In this document: piece by piece, positions 25,915-35,491 of the stretch
Layout: each line of letters starts with the position of its first letter
Position numbering within the stretch: position 1 is the first letter of the stretch
Assembly: GCA_013426805.1 (NCBI GenBank)
Contig: JACDZG010000012.1
Coordinates: 1 to 64,000 of the forward strand
DNA: 64,000 nt
Direction: 5' to 3'
From: Chromatiaceae bacterium
Lineage (GTDB): Bacteria > Pseudomonadota > Gammaproteobacteria > Chromatiales > Chromatiaceae
The notes under the pieces: generated by a model
Told to the model about the DNA's origin: nothing
What the model saw: only the letters and a program-made list of their open reading frames with translations
Databases searched by the model: none
Position numbers and translations under genes: made by a program

Positions 25915-26718
25915 ATGGCAGCGCTGATACTGCATCATCGACACTACGGCGAGCGGGCCGCGCCGGCGCTGCCCGTGCTGCTTTGTCATGGCCTCTTCGG
26001 TTCCGCGGCCAACTGGCACGGCATCGCCCAACGCCTGGCGGGTGAACGCCTGGTGCTGGTGCCGGATTTGCGTAATCACGGTGCATCCCCCTGGGACCCG
26101 CGCATGGATTACCCGGCCATGGCCCTGGACCTGGCCGCGCTGCTCGATCGGCTGGAGATTGCGCGGGCGCATCTGGTCGGGCACAGCATGGGGGGCAAAG
26201 CCGCCATGTGGCTCGCCCTGTCGGTGCCGGAGCGGGTGGGTTCACTGGTGGTGGCCGACATTGCGCCGGTGACCTATCCGAGCCGCCACGGCGCCCTGGT
26301 GAGCGCACTGGCGGCCCTGCCGCTGGGGGAGATCGCGCACCGGCGCGACGCCGATGCCCGTCTGGCGGAAACCATTCACTCCGCCGCGGTGCGCGGCTAC
26401 CTGCTGCAGAATCTGGTCCATGATCGCGCCCATAAAGATGGCGCGGGTGGCTGGCGCTGGCGTATCAATCTGGATGCGCTGGCCCGTTCACTCGATCAAC
26501 TGCTGAGCTTTCCGGCCGCCGAGGGCCACGGGTTTCCCGGCCCCGCGCTTTTCGTCTACGGCAGCCGCTCGGACTATGTGACCAAATACGGGTTGCCGCG
26601 CATCCGCGCACTCTTTCCGCTGGCGCGCCTGCGCACCATCGCCAACGCCGGGCATTGGGTCTATGCCGACCAGCCGGACGCTTTTGTCGCCGCGGTGACG
26701 GGGTTTCTCAAGGTGTAG
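25915..26718 (+). CDS. Alpha/beta hydrolase, YbfF-like esterase
   Basis: 267 residues. The oxyanion-hole motif LLCHGLFGSAANWHGIAQRL, the DLRNHGASPWDP block and the nucleophile elbow LVGHSMGGKAAMWLAL are typical of YbfF-type esterases. The catalytic His is in ANAGHWVYADQP and an acidic member sits in VYGSRSDYV. Probable intracellular acyl esterase; the natural substrate is unknown. GGTGA lies eight bases upstream of the ATG. The stop codon TAG forms the first bases of a palindromic repeat. Confidence 0.88.
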   Translation: MAALILHHRHYGERAAPALPVLLCHGLFGSAANWHGIAQRLAGERLVLVPDLRNHGASPWDPRMDYPAMALDLAALLDRLEIARAHLVGHSMGGKAAMWLALSVPERVGSLVVADIAPVTYPSRHGALVSALAALPLGEIAHRRDADARLAETIHSAAVRGYLLQNLVHDRAHKDGAGGWRWRINLDALARSLDQLLSFPAAEGHGFPGPALFVYGSRSDYVTKYGLPRIRALFPLARLRTIANAGHWVYADQPDAFVAAVTGFLKV

Positions 26719-26742
26719 GGGCGGGTTTAAACCCGTCCCCCA
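26716..26742. repeat. Dispersed palindrome (TAGGGGCGGG family)
   Basis: TAGGGGCGGGTTTAAACCCG plus TCCCCCA, a slightly imperfect copy of the elements at 49 and 46842. Its first three bases are the stop codon of the YbfF-like gene. A likely terminator or REP hairpin between convergent genes. Confidence 0.75.
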
Positions 26743-26773
26743 CGTCCAGTTACCCCGTTCGACGGCTCTCGCA

Positions 26774-29032
26774 TCAACCCCCCAGCCGCTCACGATGCTG
26801 CAAATCCAGCGTCCGCTGGCGCACCCGCCGCTCGTAGCTCGCCTGGTTCTTGGTGCAGACCAGGGTGTAGGGGCGGCCGCGCTTGTCGGTGGTCAGGTCG
26901 AGATCGGCGTTGGCGCGCTGGATCTTGTCGGCGACATGGCCCCGGTCGGTCTCGGCCGCCTTGAACAGCCAGACCTGCTCGGTCGGGGCGGCGAGGAAGC
27001 GGCTCAAACCCTGGCAATGCTTGCAGGAACAAGGGATTGCGGCGTCCCGCGTCCAGTCCGGCGGCGGCGCGAGCGGCAGCGCGATGCGCGCGTCCAGGTG
27101 CGCGAGCACGGCCCGGCGCAGCGTCTGCACCGCCGCGGGCTCCGGGTCGGTCCCGCCATCCTTGAGCAGCAGCGCGGTCGGGAGCAGGAGCCCGTCCAGG
27201 TGGTAGACCGCCGGCAACGACAGGAAGCGCATCACCGCCTGCTCGGCAATGGCGGCATCGATGCGCAGGAAGGCGGTGACGGCGTCGGCGACCTGGGCCG
27301 CGGTCAGGGGTTCCGGATGTTCCCAATTGGGCAGCGGCACAATTGCCTGGCCGTCCGGGAGCCCGTCGAGCAGGGCGCGCGCCGCGGCCTGCAGGGCGGT
27401 GAGGCGGGCCGCGTCGTCGGTCTGGGTGCAGCGCAACAGCAGCGCGGCACAGGCGCCGGGCAGTCGGCCGACATTGGCGGTGATGACGGCGCGCAGCAAT
27501 TCCGTCGCCCGCTGCGTCGGCAGGTGCCCGAGCACCAGGGCCAGGGCGGTATTGTCCGCGGCCCCATAGGCGCCGTCAGCGCTTTGCCGGGCGATGAAGT
27601 CGGCACAGCCATCGAGGTCATCCAGACGCAGTTGAATCGCGAACAGGTCGCGCATCCGGCCGTCGTTACTCGCCTGACGGCGGGTCCAGAGGTCCGTCGG
27701 CCAACCGGTGCGAATCGCCGCGGCCAGGCTCCGCGCCTCGTGCCATAACGGGTCCCCGGACTTGGCCCCGGCCGCCTCCCAGCGGTGCACCAGGGCGAGC
27801 AGCGCGGGGATGCTGACGCCGAGTCCGCCCGCGGCGAGCGTCGCGGCCCGGCGGGTGCGCGGCCAGAGGATCAGCGCGGCCCGCTGATAGGTCCGTTCGA
27901 AGGAGGCGCCGGCGTTGCCGGTGGCCTCGGAGAATTCGGGCTCGGTCTCATCCAGATCGGCCAAGGCGTCGGCGGGTGACAGCTCGTCCGCGCTGAACGG
28001 GAGCGGGTCCATCGTCGGGCGGCTGTCGTCAGGCAGACACCAGTCATGGATTTCCCAGTCGGTCTCGGTCACTTCACCGACCTCGAGATCCGGGCTGTCC
28101 CAACGTCCGCCGCCGGTGTACTCGGCCCAGCCGCTCTCGGTGACGGTGAGCAGCGCCAGATGCAGGTCGCAACCGGCCGTGTCGGCCGCGGGGATCAGGC
28201 ATTGCGCGATGGCCGCGTCCTTGCCCTTGAGGGCGGCGAAGGCGATCTCCGCCTGCGTGTAGGCATGTTCCAGCGGATAGACGAGCTTGGCCGGGGTCTC
28301 GTCGGGCGCCGCCGTCGAGGTATTCCAGCCACCGAGCAGTTGCACGAGCCGCTGCTGCTCGGTGCCGTAATCCGGTGCCTGCGGCAAGGGTCCGGGGCCG
28401 ACGCGCACCAGGTTGTAGATCAGCGCCAGCCGATAGCCGGAGGCGATCGGCAGGACCTCGTGCAGACAGTCGGCATAGAAGGCGGCGAAGGCCGCCTCGG
28501 AGGGTTCGTCACGATGCAGGTCGACCCGCACCTCCTGGCCGCGATGGCGAATGATCAGTTCGCCGCCGCTGTAATCGCAGGGCAGCACGACGACCAGTGT
28601 GGCGAACATGCCGGGCGCCTTCTCGGTGTCGCGGTGGGGGACGAAGAAGCTGCCGGTGTCGTAGATCAGGAGTTTGTAGAGTTGCGCCTCGATGGCGCCG
28701 GCGACCGCCAGCCCGCGGCGGACCCGCTCCACCACCGCGGCCAAATCCGCCGACCAGCGCTGACCGGTGAGGGCGACCCGCGCGCCGTCCACCTGCCAGG
28801 TGCGGCGCACGGCCGTGTCGACCAGGGTCTCGGGCCCGCGCCCGTAGGGCGCCTGCTCGGCCACCCGCAGTAAGGCCTCGGCCTGCACCGGCAGCAGCGG
28901 CAGTGCGATTGAGCCGACCCCTGTCACCACCAGGCGCGGCGGGTGGATGTCGAATGAGCCGGCGACATGGAAACCGCCGGGGCGTTGGACCGCGGCGAGG
29001 ATGTCGGCAAAGGACTGGGCGAGATCGGGCAT
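26774..29032 (-). CDS. Large 2OG-Fe(II) oxygenase (prolyl-4-hydroxylase-like)
   Basis: 752 residues. The N-terminal third holds a double-stranded beta-helix oxygenase: the iron ligands H-x-D in SFFVPHRDTEKAPGMFATLV, then YSGGELIIRHRGQE, and the distal His/Arg region in FYADCLHEVLPIASGYRLAL. This arrangement is prolyl-4-hydroxylase-like. The remaining 500 residues are helical, Ala-rich and of unknown fold, with a late Cys/His cluster (IPCSCKHCQGLSRFL) that could bind a metal. Substrate unknown; protein hydroxylation is a guess from the family. It stands alone on the minus strand. Confidence 0.82.
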   Translation of the reverse strand: MPDLAQSFADILAAVQRPGGFHVAGSFDIHPPRLVVTGVGSIALPLLPVQAEALLRVAEQAPYGRGPETLVDTAVRRTWQVDGARVALTGQRWSADLAAVVERVRRGLAVAGAIEAQLYKLLIYDTGSFFVPHRDTEKAPGMFATLVVVLPCDYSGGELIIRHRGQEVRVDLHRDEPSEAAFAAFYADCLHEVLPIASGYRLALIYNLVRVGPGPLPQAPDYGTEQQRLVQLLGGWNTSTAAPDETPAKLVYPLEHAYTQAEIAFAALKGKDAAIAQCLIPAADTAGCDLHLALLTVTESGWAEYTGGGRWDSPDLEVGEVTETDWEIHDWCLPDDSRPTMDPLPFSADELSPADALADLDETEPEFSEATGNAGASFERTYQRAALILWPRTRRAATLAAGGLGVSIPALLALVHRWEAAGAKSGDPLWHEARSLAAAIRTGWPTDLWTRRQASNDGRMRDLFAIQLRLDDLDGCADFIARQSADGAYGAADNTALALVLGHLPTQRATELLRAVITANVGRLPGACAALLLRCTQTDDAARLTALQAAARALLDGLPDGQAIVPLPNWEHPEPLTAAQVADAVTAFLRIDAAIAEQAVMRFLSLPAVYHLDGLLLPTALLLKDGGTDPEPAAVQTLRRAVLAHLDARIALPLAPPPDWTRDAAIPCSCKHCQGLSRFLAAPTEQVWLFKAAETDRGHVADKIQRANADLDLTTDKRGRPYTLVCTKNQASYERRVRQRTLDLQHRERLGG

Positions 29033-29171
29033 GGGTGCTGGTCCTGGTGCGAGGTCAGCGTCGGGGGTGATCGGCGCATTATCTCACCTCGGCAGCGGCT
29101 CGGCAGGATAACGACAGGGTTTATCCTGTGCATGGAAGGGGGAATCGACCACCTCGAGACAGGAAGTCCTC

Positions 29172-29265
29172 GTGGGAGCGGCCTCCGGCCGCGATGCGGC
29201 GCCGGGGTGACTGCCGACGCCACGGCAACGCGTACGGCTCAGTCGCGGCCAGCGGCCGCTCCCAC
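29172..29265. repeat. Pair of inverted REP-like elements (GTGGGAGCGGCC family)
   Basis: GTGGGAGCGGCCTCCGGCCG followed by CGA at 29172-29194 is matched by TCGCGGCCAGCGGCCGCTCC followed by CAC at 29243-29265. Each is itself a short palindrome and the two are in inverted orientation, a BIME-like pair. They lie in the 280-base gap between the unknown gene and the oxygenase gene. Confidence 0.75.
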
Positions 29266-29312
29266 CGGTTCGCTACGCGACCTTTACGACAAATCATTGA
29301 AATAATTCGCGA

Positions 29313-30350
29313 TTAGATCGCCCGCTGCAAGGCCCGTTCGGCGTTCGCCACCAGGTCGGTCGGCGGCAGCAGTTCACTGCTCGGGAAACGGATGAGTTCG
29401 AGGGTAATGCGGCGCTGCCCGTCGATCAGGATTTCGTTGAAGGTCACGTCATCGGCGGACTTACGCAGGTTCTTGGACACCTTGGTGTTCATCCGATCCA
29501 GGGTCATACCGACGCGTTCGAAGCGCAGGTACCCGTGCGGCTCACGCACGATGTTGGCGACCAGGGCGAGTTGCTCGCCGAGCGTGCCGGCCAGGGCGCG
29601 CAGCCGCCCGAGTTCGGCCTCCACACTTTGGAGTCGACGCGCATCGGCCGGGTCATGGGGGCTGCGGATGATGCCCGCGCTCAGGCCCGCGGCGCCCCGC
29701 CCGGCCCGACCGGGGACCGGCGACCGACCCAGGCAGAGTTGCCGGTACTGGCGCTCCAATTGCTCGCGGCGCGCGCGCATGGCATCCAGGTGCGTCTTGG
29801 CGACCTCGATCAGATAATCGAAGGCGCGCGCCTGGACTTGCAGCAGGGTTTCGGCCTCGGACGTGGCCGGAAAGGCGACCCGATGATTATGGAAATTGAC
29901 CATGGTCTGAGGAACGTCGCGCAGTACCCGTCCGCCGTCCAGGGCCATGCCGAAGACCCGCTTTTCGGTGCGTTCCACGCGCAGCGCGGCGAACAGCTCC
30001 GGCGGGGTGGTGCTCCTGTTTTCCTTTAGATAACCGCGGACCTCGGGACTGGAAGACAGGACTTCCAACAGGTGATTGGGCCCGACGAACATGGCACGCA
30101 GTCGCGGATCGGCCGAGAAGCGGCGCCGATCGAAGGTGATGGCCGGCGGAAAAATGTCCGCGTTCGCGGCGATATACTCGAGCGCGCTTTCCACCGGCCG
30201 CGCCAGGATGCGTTGGTAGTGGGGAACCGCGCGCAGCCGCGGGTCCGTGCCGTCGATCACGCGATCCACCGCCGTGCTGATGGTGGCGGATCCGACCGCC
30301 CCGATCTGCCGCGACGGCGGCGCGAAGAGTGAATGCAGAAAATGCAACAC
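29313..30350 (-). CDS. Conserved hypothetical protein, family not recognised
   Basis: About 345 residues from a GTG at 30350 preceded by GAGGA; the longer frame to 30440 has a poor N-terminus. The sequence contains FAPPSRQIGAVGSATISTAV, a central block VLRDVPQTMVNFHNHRVAFP, and a helical stretch (EVAKTHLDAMRARREQLERQ) that may form a coiled coil. The C-terminal strand-rich part reads VTFNEILIDGQRRITLELIR. No signal peptide or membrane segment is evident. I do not recognise a catalytic motif and infer no function. Downstream of the acylase gene by 360 bases on the same strand. Confidence 0.65.
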   Translation of the reverse strand: MLHFLHSLFAPPSRQIGAVGSATISTAVDRVIDGTDPRLRAVPHYQRILARPVESALEYIAANADIFPPAITFDRRRFSADPRLRAMFVGPNHLLEVLSSSPEVRGYLKENRSTTPPELFAALRVERTEKRVFGMALDGGRVLRDVPQTMVNFHNHRVAFPATSEAETLLQVQARAFDYLIEVAKTHLDAMRARREQLERQYRQLCLGRSPVPGRAGRGAAGLSAGIIRSPHDPADARRLQSVEAELGRLRALAGTLGEQLALVANIVREPHGYLRFERVGMTLDRMNTKVSKNLRKSADDVTFNEILIDGQRRITLELIRFPSSELLPPTDLVANAERALQRAI

Positions 30351-30709
30351 GCTCGAGTCCTCTGGTAGTGTCTTCAGTCGTTGTTCTTGATCAGCAGGGC
30401 CTTGGGCGGCCCGCGGGGACGGGAACAGTAGGAAGCACAATCGGTCATCGCGAATGAATCAGGGGTCTCAGGCCAGTGCGCCGGGCCGCGCACGCGCTGG
30501 AAGAACCCTCCCCCAGCGTGGCTTTTAACAGATGGGGCCGCACCGATCAAGTCGGGACATCCGAATCTGCGGTGAGCGGACGGGTTCGGCGCGCTTGAGA
30601 CTGCTGCTTTGGGAGCAGTTGTGCGGCGCCGCGGGGTCGTTACGCGGGCCGTTCATGTAGCGACCAAGGACGCGCTGTGACTGCTGACCACGGACCGCTC
30701 AACCGGGCA
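30351..30709. other. 359-base stretch without a recognisable gene
   Basis: Lies between two minus-strand genes. I see no coding frame with family resemblance, no clear hairpin-plus-T terminator and no RNA gene. It probably holds the upstream region of the 29313-30350 gene. Confidence 0.5.
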
Positions 30710-33169
30710 TCACGGCAGCGGCCGCAAGACCAGCAACCCCTGGGTGCCCTCGGCCGTGGGGCCGTGCCAGGGCCAGGCGTGGGAGCCGCCGTGCAGCCAG
30801 TCGTCAAGCTGATCGGTGCGATAGCGCGACAACCGATGACCGGACTGGCCAAGCGGCAGGGTCCCGCGGGTCTGCGACCAGTTGCGCGGCACCTGGACCA
30901 CGCGCATGGACGGTGCGATCAGGACCTGACGCGGATCGGCAGGTGCGCTTTGCATCAGGTCCAATGTATCGGCCGCGCCGCCGACGCCGATGGGTCCGAC
31001 ATCGAACAGTTGACCGAGCAGCGGCTGCGCGTGGAAGGCATGGGGCAGGGTCAGGGTCCGTAGCCGGTCGAGGCGCTGGTCACGCGTCCTGGGCAGGGCT
31101 GCCGCCAGCTCGGCCGCGGCCAGTCGCAGGGCGCGCGCCCAAATCTGAGCCGGTGTCTCGGTTTCCGGCGTGGTCACGTCGTCCCAGAAGCTGGACTTAC
31201 CGGTATTCAGGGTTTCCTGTAATGCGTTATAGCTCGGATTCGCCAGCGACATCAGGACGGCGAGATCCGCTTCGCCCAACTCGTCGCCATAGAGTGCCCG
31301 CCAGAGCGCCGGTTCCAGCAGGGCATAGAAGGCCGCGGCGCGGCTCGCCCCATCCATGACGCCGTCCCAGCCGAGCAGGTCGCGCTCCGCGATCACCCAG
31401 GCCTCGGGGTCCGCGGCACGCAGCGCGGATTCATCGCGCCGCAGGGCCTGCTGGGTCAACAGGGCCTGGCGACTCAGGCGATCGGTCTGGATGGCGGCCA
31501 TCGCCGCGGGGGTCAAGGGGCCGGATTCGTCGAGGCGCCGCGTGATGCGCTGAGCCCGGTAGGGCGCCATCCACGAATGACTGACATTGACCGGGTGGTC
31601 GACCGGAATCGTGCGGTTATTGGCCGTGACCAGCGCGGCCCCGGCCGGAGCGGTCTGCCCTGGGTTGCGCCAGGGCGCCACGGTGCCGTCCCATCCATAA
31701 TCCGCGATCCAGCCGGGGGCCGGGAAGAGCCCGGAGCCTTTGCGGCGTTGCGGCAGCAGTCCGGTCACCTGCCAGGCGATGTCCCCATCGCGGTGGGCGA
31801 GCATCAGATTCTGCGCGACCGCATAGAAGCCCAGGGCGGCGCGGCGGGCCTCGGCCAGGGTGCGCGCCCGGTTCAAACCGACGAGCGCGGCGAAGCTGCG
31901 ATCCGGCGGGTCGGTGACCTGACTCAGCGCGATCAGATAGGGGCCGGCGACGGACGGCTGCAATGGGCTCCGTGCCCCGTCCGCGGCGTCCGGGACAGGC
32001 GCGAGCAAGTCGTTCAGGATGACCCCATGACGGGTGCTGCGCACCACCAGGTCTACCGGCGGCGCATCCTTGACCGCGATCCGTTGTATCCGGGTGGTAA
32101 TGGCCTCGGGCGCACGCCCGGCCCGTTCCACTTGCGTGCCGTCCGCGGTGGGCCGTTCGAGGAACAGGTCCTGGGTGTCGGCGATGGCGCTGGTGAGTCC
32201 CCAGGCCAGGTCGGCGTTGTGGCCGATCAACACCAACGGCACCCCGGGCAGCGCCAGACCGGCGACATGCAGATCGGGGCCATACAGTTCCAGTTCGTAC
32301 CAGGTCCCGGGCACCGACGGGGGCAGGTGAGGGTCGTTGGCAAGCAGGGCCGCGCCATCGGCGGTGCGCGGTCCGGTGACCACCCAGGCGTTGCTGGCCG
32401 CGCTGGCGGTCGGCAGGCCGAAACGCGCCGGCCGGTCCAGGAGGCCGGTCAGCGCGGTCGCCGTCGCGGCGGCACGGCTCAGGTCGCCGGGCCGCTCCAG
32501 CAGTTCAGGCGGTACCGGCGGGGCGGGCACGCCTTCATCGGTGGGGAAGAGTTCGCGCGCGCGGGCCGCTCCGAGACCTGCCGCCATTCGCAGAAAAGTC
32601 AGTTCCTCCTTGAGGTTGAACGATTGAGTCCAGGCCATGTAGGCGCCGACCAGCAGACTGTCCTCCGGCCGCCAGGGGGCCGGTTCAAAGCCGGTGATCA
32701 GATATTCGACCGGCAGCCGCTCCAGCGCCTGGGCACGGTAGGCGTTGACCCCGGCCGCATAGGCCGCGAGCATGGCGCGCTCGGGCGCATCCAATTCGGC
32801 ATAGGCACGGCGGGCGGCGGCATTGAGACCCAAGGTGCGGAAGAGCCGATCCGCGTCCAGTGCTCCGGACCCGAAGACCTCCGCCAGGCGCCCGTCGGCG
32901 AGTCGGCGCATCAGATCCATCTGCCACATCCGCTCACCGGCCACCACGAACCCCTGGCCGAACAGCAGGTCGGGCAGCGCATCCGCCTGGATGGTCGGCA
33001 CCGCATGCGGTCCCCAGCGCACGCGCACCGGCGCGGTCAGGCCGACGACCCTGACCTCACCGGCATAGGCCGGCTCCGCGCGTTTGGTGATCCACAGGAG
33101 GAACCCGGCGACACCCAGGCCCAGGGTCAGCAGGATCGCCAGGAGGACGGTCAGAATACGGCGGAGCAT
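30710..33169 (-). CDS. Penicillin acylase-family (Ntn hydrolase) amidase
   Basis: About 819 residues. A membrane or signal segment (RILTVLLAILLTLGLGVAGF) leads to VRVRWGPHAVPTIQADALPD and FGQGFVVAGERMWQMDLMRR, classic alpha-chain motifs. The autocatalytic cleavage site and nucleophile Ser lie in TASAASNAWVVTGPRTADG, followed by LLANDPHLPPSVPGTWYELE and LVLIGHNADLAWGLTSAIAD. The precursor should be exported and processed to two chains. The family includes penicillin G acylases and acyl-homoserine-lactone acylases; the substrate cannot be told from the sequence. Start chosen at ATG 33169, before the hydrophobic segment; the frame extends upstream in poor sequence. Confidence 0.9.
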   Translation of the reverse strand: MLRRILTVLLAILLTLGLGVAGFLLWITKRAEPAYAGEVRVVGLTAPVRVRWGPHAVPTIQADALPDLLFGQGFVVAGERMWQMDLMRRLADGRLAEVFGSGALDADRLFRTLGLNAAARRAYAELDAPERAMLAAYAAGVNAYRAQALERLPVEYLITGFEPAPWRPEDSLLVGAYMAWTQSFNLKEELTFLRMAAGLGAARARELFPTDEGVPAPPVPPELLERPGDLSRAAATATALTGLLDRPARFGLPTASAASNAWVVTGPRTADGAALLANDPHLPPSVPGTWYELELYGPDLHVAGLALPGVPLVLIGHNADLAWGLTSAIADTQDLFLERPTADGTQVERAGRAPEAITTRIQRIAVKDAPPVDLVVRSTRHGVILNDLLAPVPDAADGARSPLQPSVAGPYLIALSQVTDPPDRSFAALVGLNRARTLAEARRAALGFYAVAQNLMLAHRDGDIAWQVTGLLPQRRKGSGLFPAPGWIADYGWDGTVAPWRNPGQTAPAGAALVTANNRTIPVDHPVNVSHSWMAPYRAQRITRRLDESGPLTPAAMAAIQTDRLSRQALLTQQALRRDESALRAADPEAWVIAERDLLGWDGVMDGASRAAAFYALLEPALWRALYGDELGEADLAVLMSLANPSYNALQETLNTGKSSFWDDVTTPETETPAQIWARALRLAAAELAAALPRTRDQRLDRLRTLTLPHAFHAQPLLGQLFDVGPIGVGGAADTLDLMQSAPADPRQVLIAPSMRVVQVPRNWSQTRGTLPLGQSGHRLSRYRTDQLDDWLHGGSHAWPWHGPTAEGTQGLLVLRPLP

Positions 33170-33401
33170 GCGAGCACTCCATAGACTGTTCAGGGAAGGG
33201 CAGGGAAACACGCACGGGCGCACTTGTCCAGTCCGACGACCCTGGAGGCCGTCGCGGTCGCCGACCGCCCGCCGTGACAGGGTCAATCACCGGACGGGTG
33301 GACGGTTGATTCTCCGCCCGCCAGACCGACCTTACCGGCTATGCGTGGGATCGTCCGCGCGGATCATCGTATCCAACCATGTCCAGCACGAGGTGACCCT
33401 G

Positions 33402-33500
33402 ATGATCAAACCGGGCTTTACACAACTGAAATGGGCACTGTCGGCGCTCTCCGCCACGGCGGCGACCCTGTTCGTCCTGACGTTGGAAGGACACCGCTGA
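33402..33500 (+). CDS. Small predicted membrane protein, 32 aa
   Basis: MIKPGFTQLKWALSALSATA followed by ATLFVLTLEGHR. A GAGGTG lies six bases before the ATG, and one hydrophobic helix spans most of the chain. It precedes the DCC-family gene by 76 bases on the same strand. The family is not recognised. A good ribosome site and membrane-helix pattern support it, but such a short frame could be chance. Confidence 0.45.
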   Translation: MIKPGFTQLKWALSALSATAATLFVLTLEGHR

Positions 33501-33576
33501 CCGTTACCCGCCCCACGGGCCGGGGTGGTCCGACCGCCCCGGCGTCGTCGACACCCGCTGTCCACCGAGAGTACCG

Positions 33577-33960
33577 ATGCCGCAAACTGAACTGAGACCC
33601 GTCGTCTTCTACGACGGCGGTTGCCCCCTGTGCCGCCGCGAGATCGCTCATTACCAAGGGCTGGATCGCGCCGGCGCCGTCGACTGGGTCGATCTGCTGA
33701 CAGCTCCCGAGCGGCTGCGACAGGCCGGTATCAGCACCACCGAGGCCATGGCCCGGCTGCATGTGATCGATACCAATGGGGCTCCGGTGACCGGCGTCCA
33801 AGGATTCGTCACCCTGTGGCGCCGTCTGCCGTATTACCGGCACCTGGCCCGCTTGGTCACCGGTCTGCGGCTGGTCGGCCCGCTCGACTGGGCGTATCGC
33901 CGGTTCGCCGCCCGGCGCTTCAAGCACCGTTGCGCCGACGGCTTCTGCGCGAACGGTTAA
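33577..33960 (+). CDS. DCC-family (DUF393) thiol-disulfide oxidoreductase-like protein
   Basis: 127 residues. The defining motif VVFYDGGCPLCRREIAHYQG (DGxCPLC with a CxxC pair) opens the chain, followed by VDLLTAPERLRQAGIS and the conserved VTGVQGFVTLWRRLPYYRHL. The RFAARRF region and two C-terminal cysteines complete the family pattern. The fold is thioredoxin-like and redox activity is inferred. Upstream of sthA by about 80 bases and probably transcribed with it. Confidence 0.88.
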   Translation: MPQTELRPVVFYDGGCPLCRREIAHYQGLDRAGAVDWVDLLTAPERLRQAGISTTEAMARLHVIDTNGAPVTGVQGFVTLWRRLPYYRHLARLVTGLRLVGPLDWAYRRFAARRFKHRCADGFCANG

Positions 33961-34042
33961 ACTAGCGCTCTGACACCATTTCGCTGATCGCACCCCGCCC
34001 GCCGGCCAGGTGCCAGCCGTACCGAGCCGGAGCAGCCCCGCC

Positions 34043-35440
34043 ATGACCACCCGCGCATTCGATGTCATCGTGATCGGCACCGGCCCGGCCGGCGAAGGCG
34101 CCGCCATGAAACTCGCCAAGGCCGGCCGCCATGTGGCCATCGTGGAAGCGCACAACGCCGTCGGCGGCGGCTGTACCCATTGGGGCACCATCCCCAGCAA
34201 GGCGCTGCGCCACTCCATCCAGATGCTGGCGGACTACCGGCGCAATCCAATCTTCCAGCACACCCGCGACCAGATCCAGGTGGACTTTCCCGACCTGCTG
34301 CGCGCGGCCGACGGGGTCATCAACGACCAGGTGCGCACCCGTTACCGCTTTTACCAGCGCAACCGGGTGGAGGTCATCTTCGGCCACGCCCGCTTCCGCA
34401 GCCCGGAATGCATCGAGGTCCAACGCCCCGGCGGCGCCGCCCAGGAATTGACCGCCAAGTATTTCGTGATTGCCACCGGCTCCCGTCCCTATCATCCGCC
34501 GGACGTGGACTTCAGCCACCCGCGGGTGCTCGACAGCGACAGTGTGCTGGCCCTGGCCCACACACCGCGCTCGATGACGATCTATGGGGCTGGGGTCATC
34601 GGCTGCGAGTATGCGTCGATTCTGAGCAACCTGGATGTGAAGGTGAACCTGGTCAACACCCGCGACCGGCTGCTGTCGTTTCTGGATGACGAGATCACGG
34701 ATGCGCTGTCCTATCACTTGCGTCAGGGCGGTGTCGTCATCCGCAACGACGAGACCTATGACCGGGTCGAGGCGCAGGACGATGGGGTCGTCTTGACCTG
34801 CAAGTCCGGCAAGAAATTCAAGAGCGACTGTCTGCTCTGGGCCAACGGCCGCACCGGCAATACCCATGACCTGGGTCTGGAAGCCATCGGCCTGACGCCC
34901 AATCGGCGCGGTCAGCTCGATCTCAACCGCAGCTACCAGACCGCCCTGCCGCACATCTACGGGGTCGGCGACGTGGCCGGCTCGCCGGCGCTGGCCAGCG
35001 CCAGCTATGATCAGGGGCGTTTCGTCGGGGCCCACATCGCCGACGGCGAATGCGACTGGTCGCTGATCGAAGAATTTCCCACCGGCATCTACACCGTGCC
35101 CGAGATCTCGTCGATCGGCCGCACCGAGCGCGAACTGACCGCCAGTCAAGTTCCCTACGAGGTCGCCCAGGCCGACTTCAAGTCCATCGCCCGCGCCCAG
35201 ATCACCGGCCACACCGTGGGCATGCTCAAGCTCCTGTTTCACCGTGAGACCCTGGAAATCCTGGGCATTCACTGCTTCGGCGAACAAGCCGCGGAGATCA
35301 TCCACATCGGCCAGGCGATCATGTCCCAACCGGGCGCCGCCAACAGCATCCGCTATTTCACCGAGACCACCTTCAACTATCCCACCATGGCGGAGGCCTA
35401 CCGCGTGGCGGCATTGAACGGGTTGAATCGGTTGTTTTGA
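34043..35440 (+). CDS. sthA: Soluble pyridine nucleotide transhydrogenase
   Basis: 465 residues of the flavoprotein disulfide-reductase superfamily. The FAD-binding motif [20 protein letters not shown], the NAD(P) Rossmann motif [20 protein letters not shown] and the FAD motif [18 protein letters not shown] are present. The redox-active disulfide is reduced to a single Cys ([20 protein letters not shown]), which is the SthA hallmark and separates it from lipoamide or mercuric reductases. It interconverts NADPH and NADH in the cytoplasm. The ATG at 34043, with GGAG upstream, gives the usual length; the longer frame from 34010 adds an unlikely extension. Confidence 0.93.
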   Translation: MTTRAFDVIVIGTGPAGEGAAMKLAKAGRHVAIVEAHNAVGGGCTHWGTIPSKALRHSIQMLADYRRNPIFQHTRDQIQVDFPDLLRAADGVINDQVRTRYRFYQRNRVEVIFGHARFRSPECIEVQRPGGAAQELTAKYFVIATGSRPYHPPDVDFSHPRVLDSDSVLALAHTPRSMTIYGAGVIGCEYASILSNLDVKVNLVNTRDRLLSFLDDEITDALSYHLRQGGVVIRNDETYDRVEAQDDGVVLTCKSGKKFKSDCLLWANGRTGNTHDLGLEAIGLTPNRRGQLDLNRSYQTALPHIYGVGDVAGSPALASASYDQGRFVGAHIADGECDWSLIEEFPTGIYTVPEISSIGRTERELTASQVPYEVAQADFKSIARAQITGHTVGMLKLLFHRETLEILGIHCFGEQAAEIIHIGQAIMSQPGAANSIRYFTETTFNYPTMAEAYRVAALNGLNRLF

Positions 35441-35491
35441 TAGCGGCTGTCAGCCTTTCACTGCCGTTTGCAAGATGAACGCCAAGGGTTC

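Noticed and set aside
31577-33184. 535-codon plus-strand frame opposite the penicillin acylase gene
   Set aside because: Composition is of antisense type (Arg/Gly/Gln-rich) and has no domain resemblance; the acylase motifs are unambiguous.
33962-35329. 455-codon minus-strand frame opposite sthA
   Set aside because: Shadow of sthA; no ribosome site or motif.
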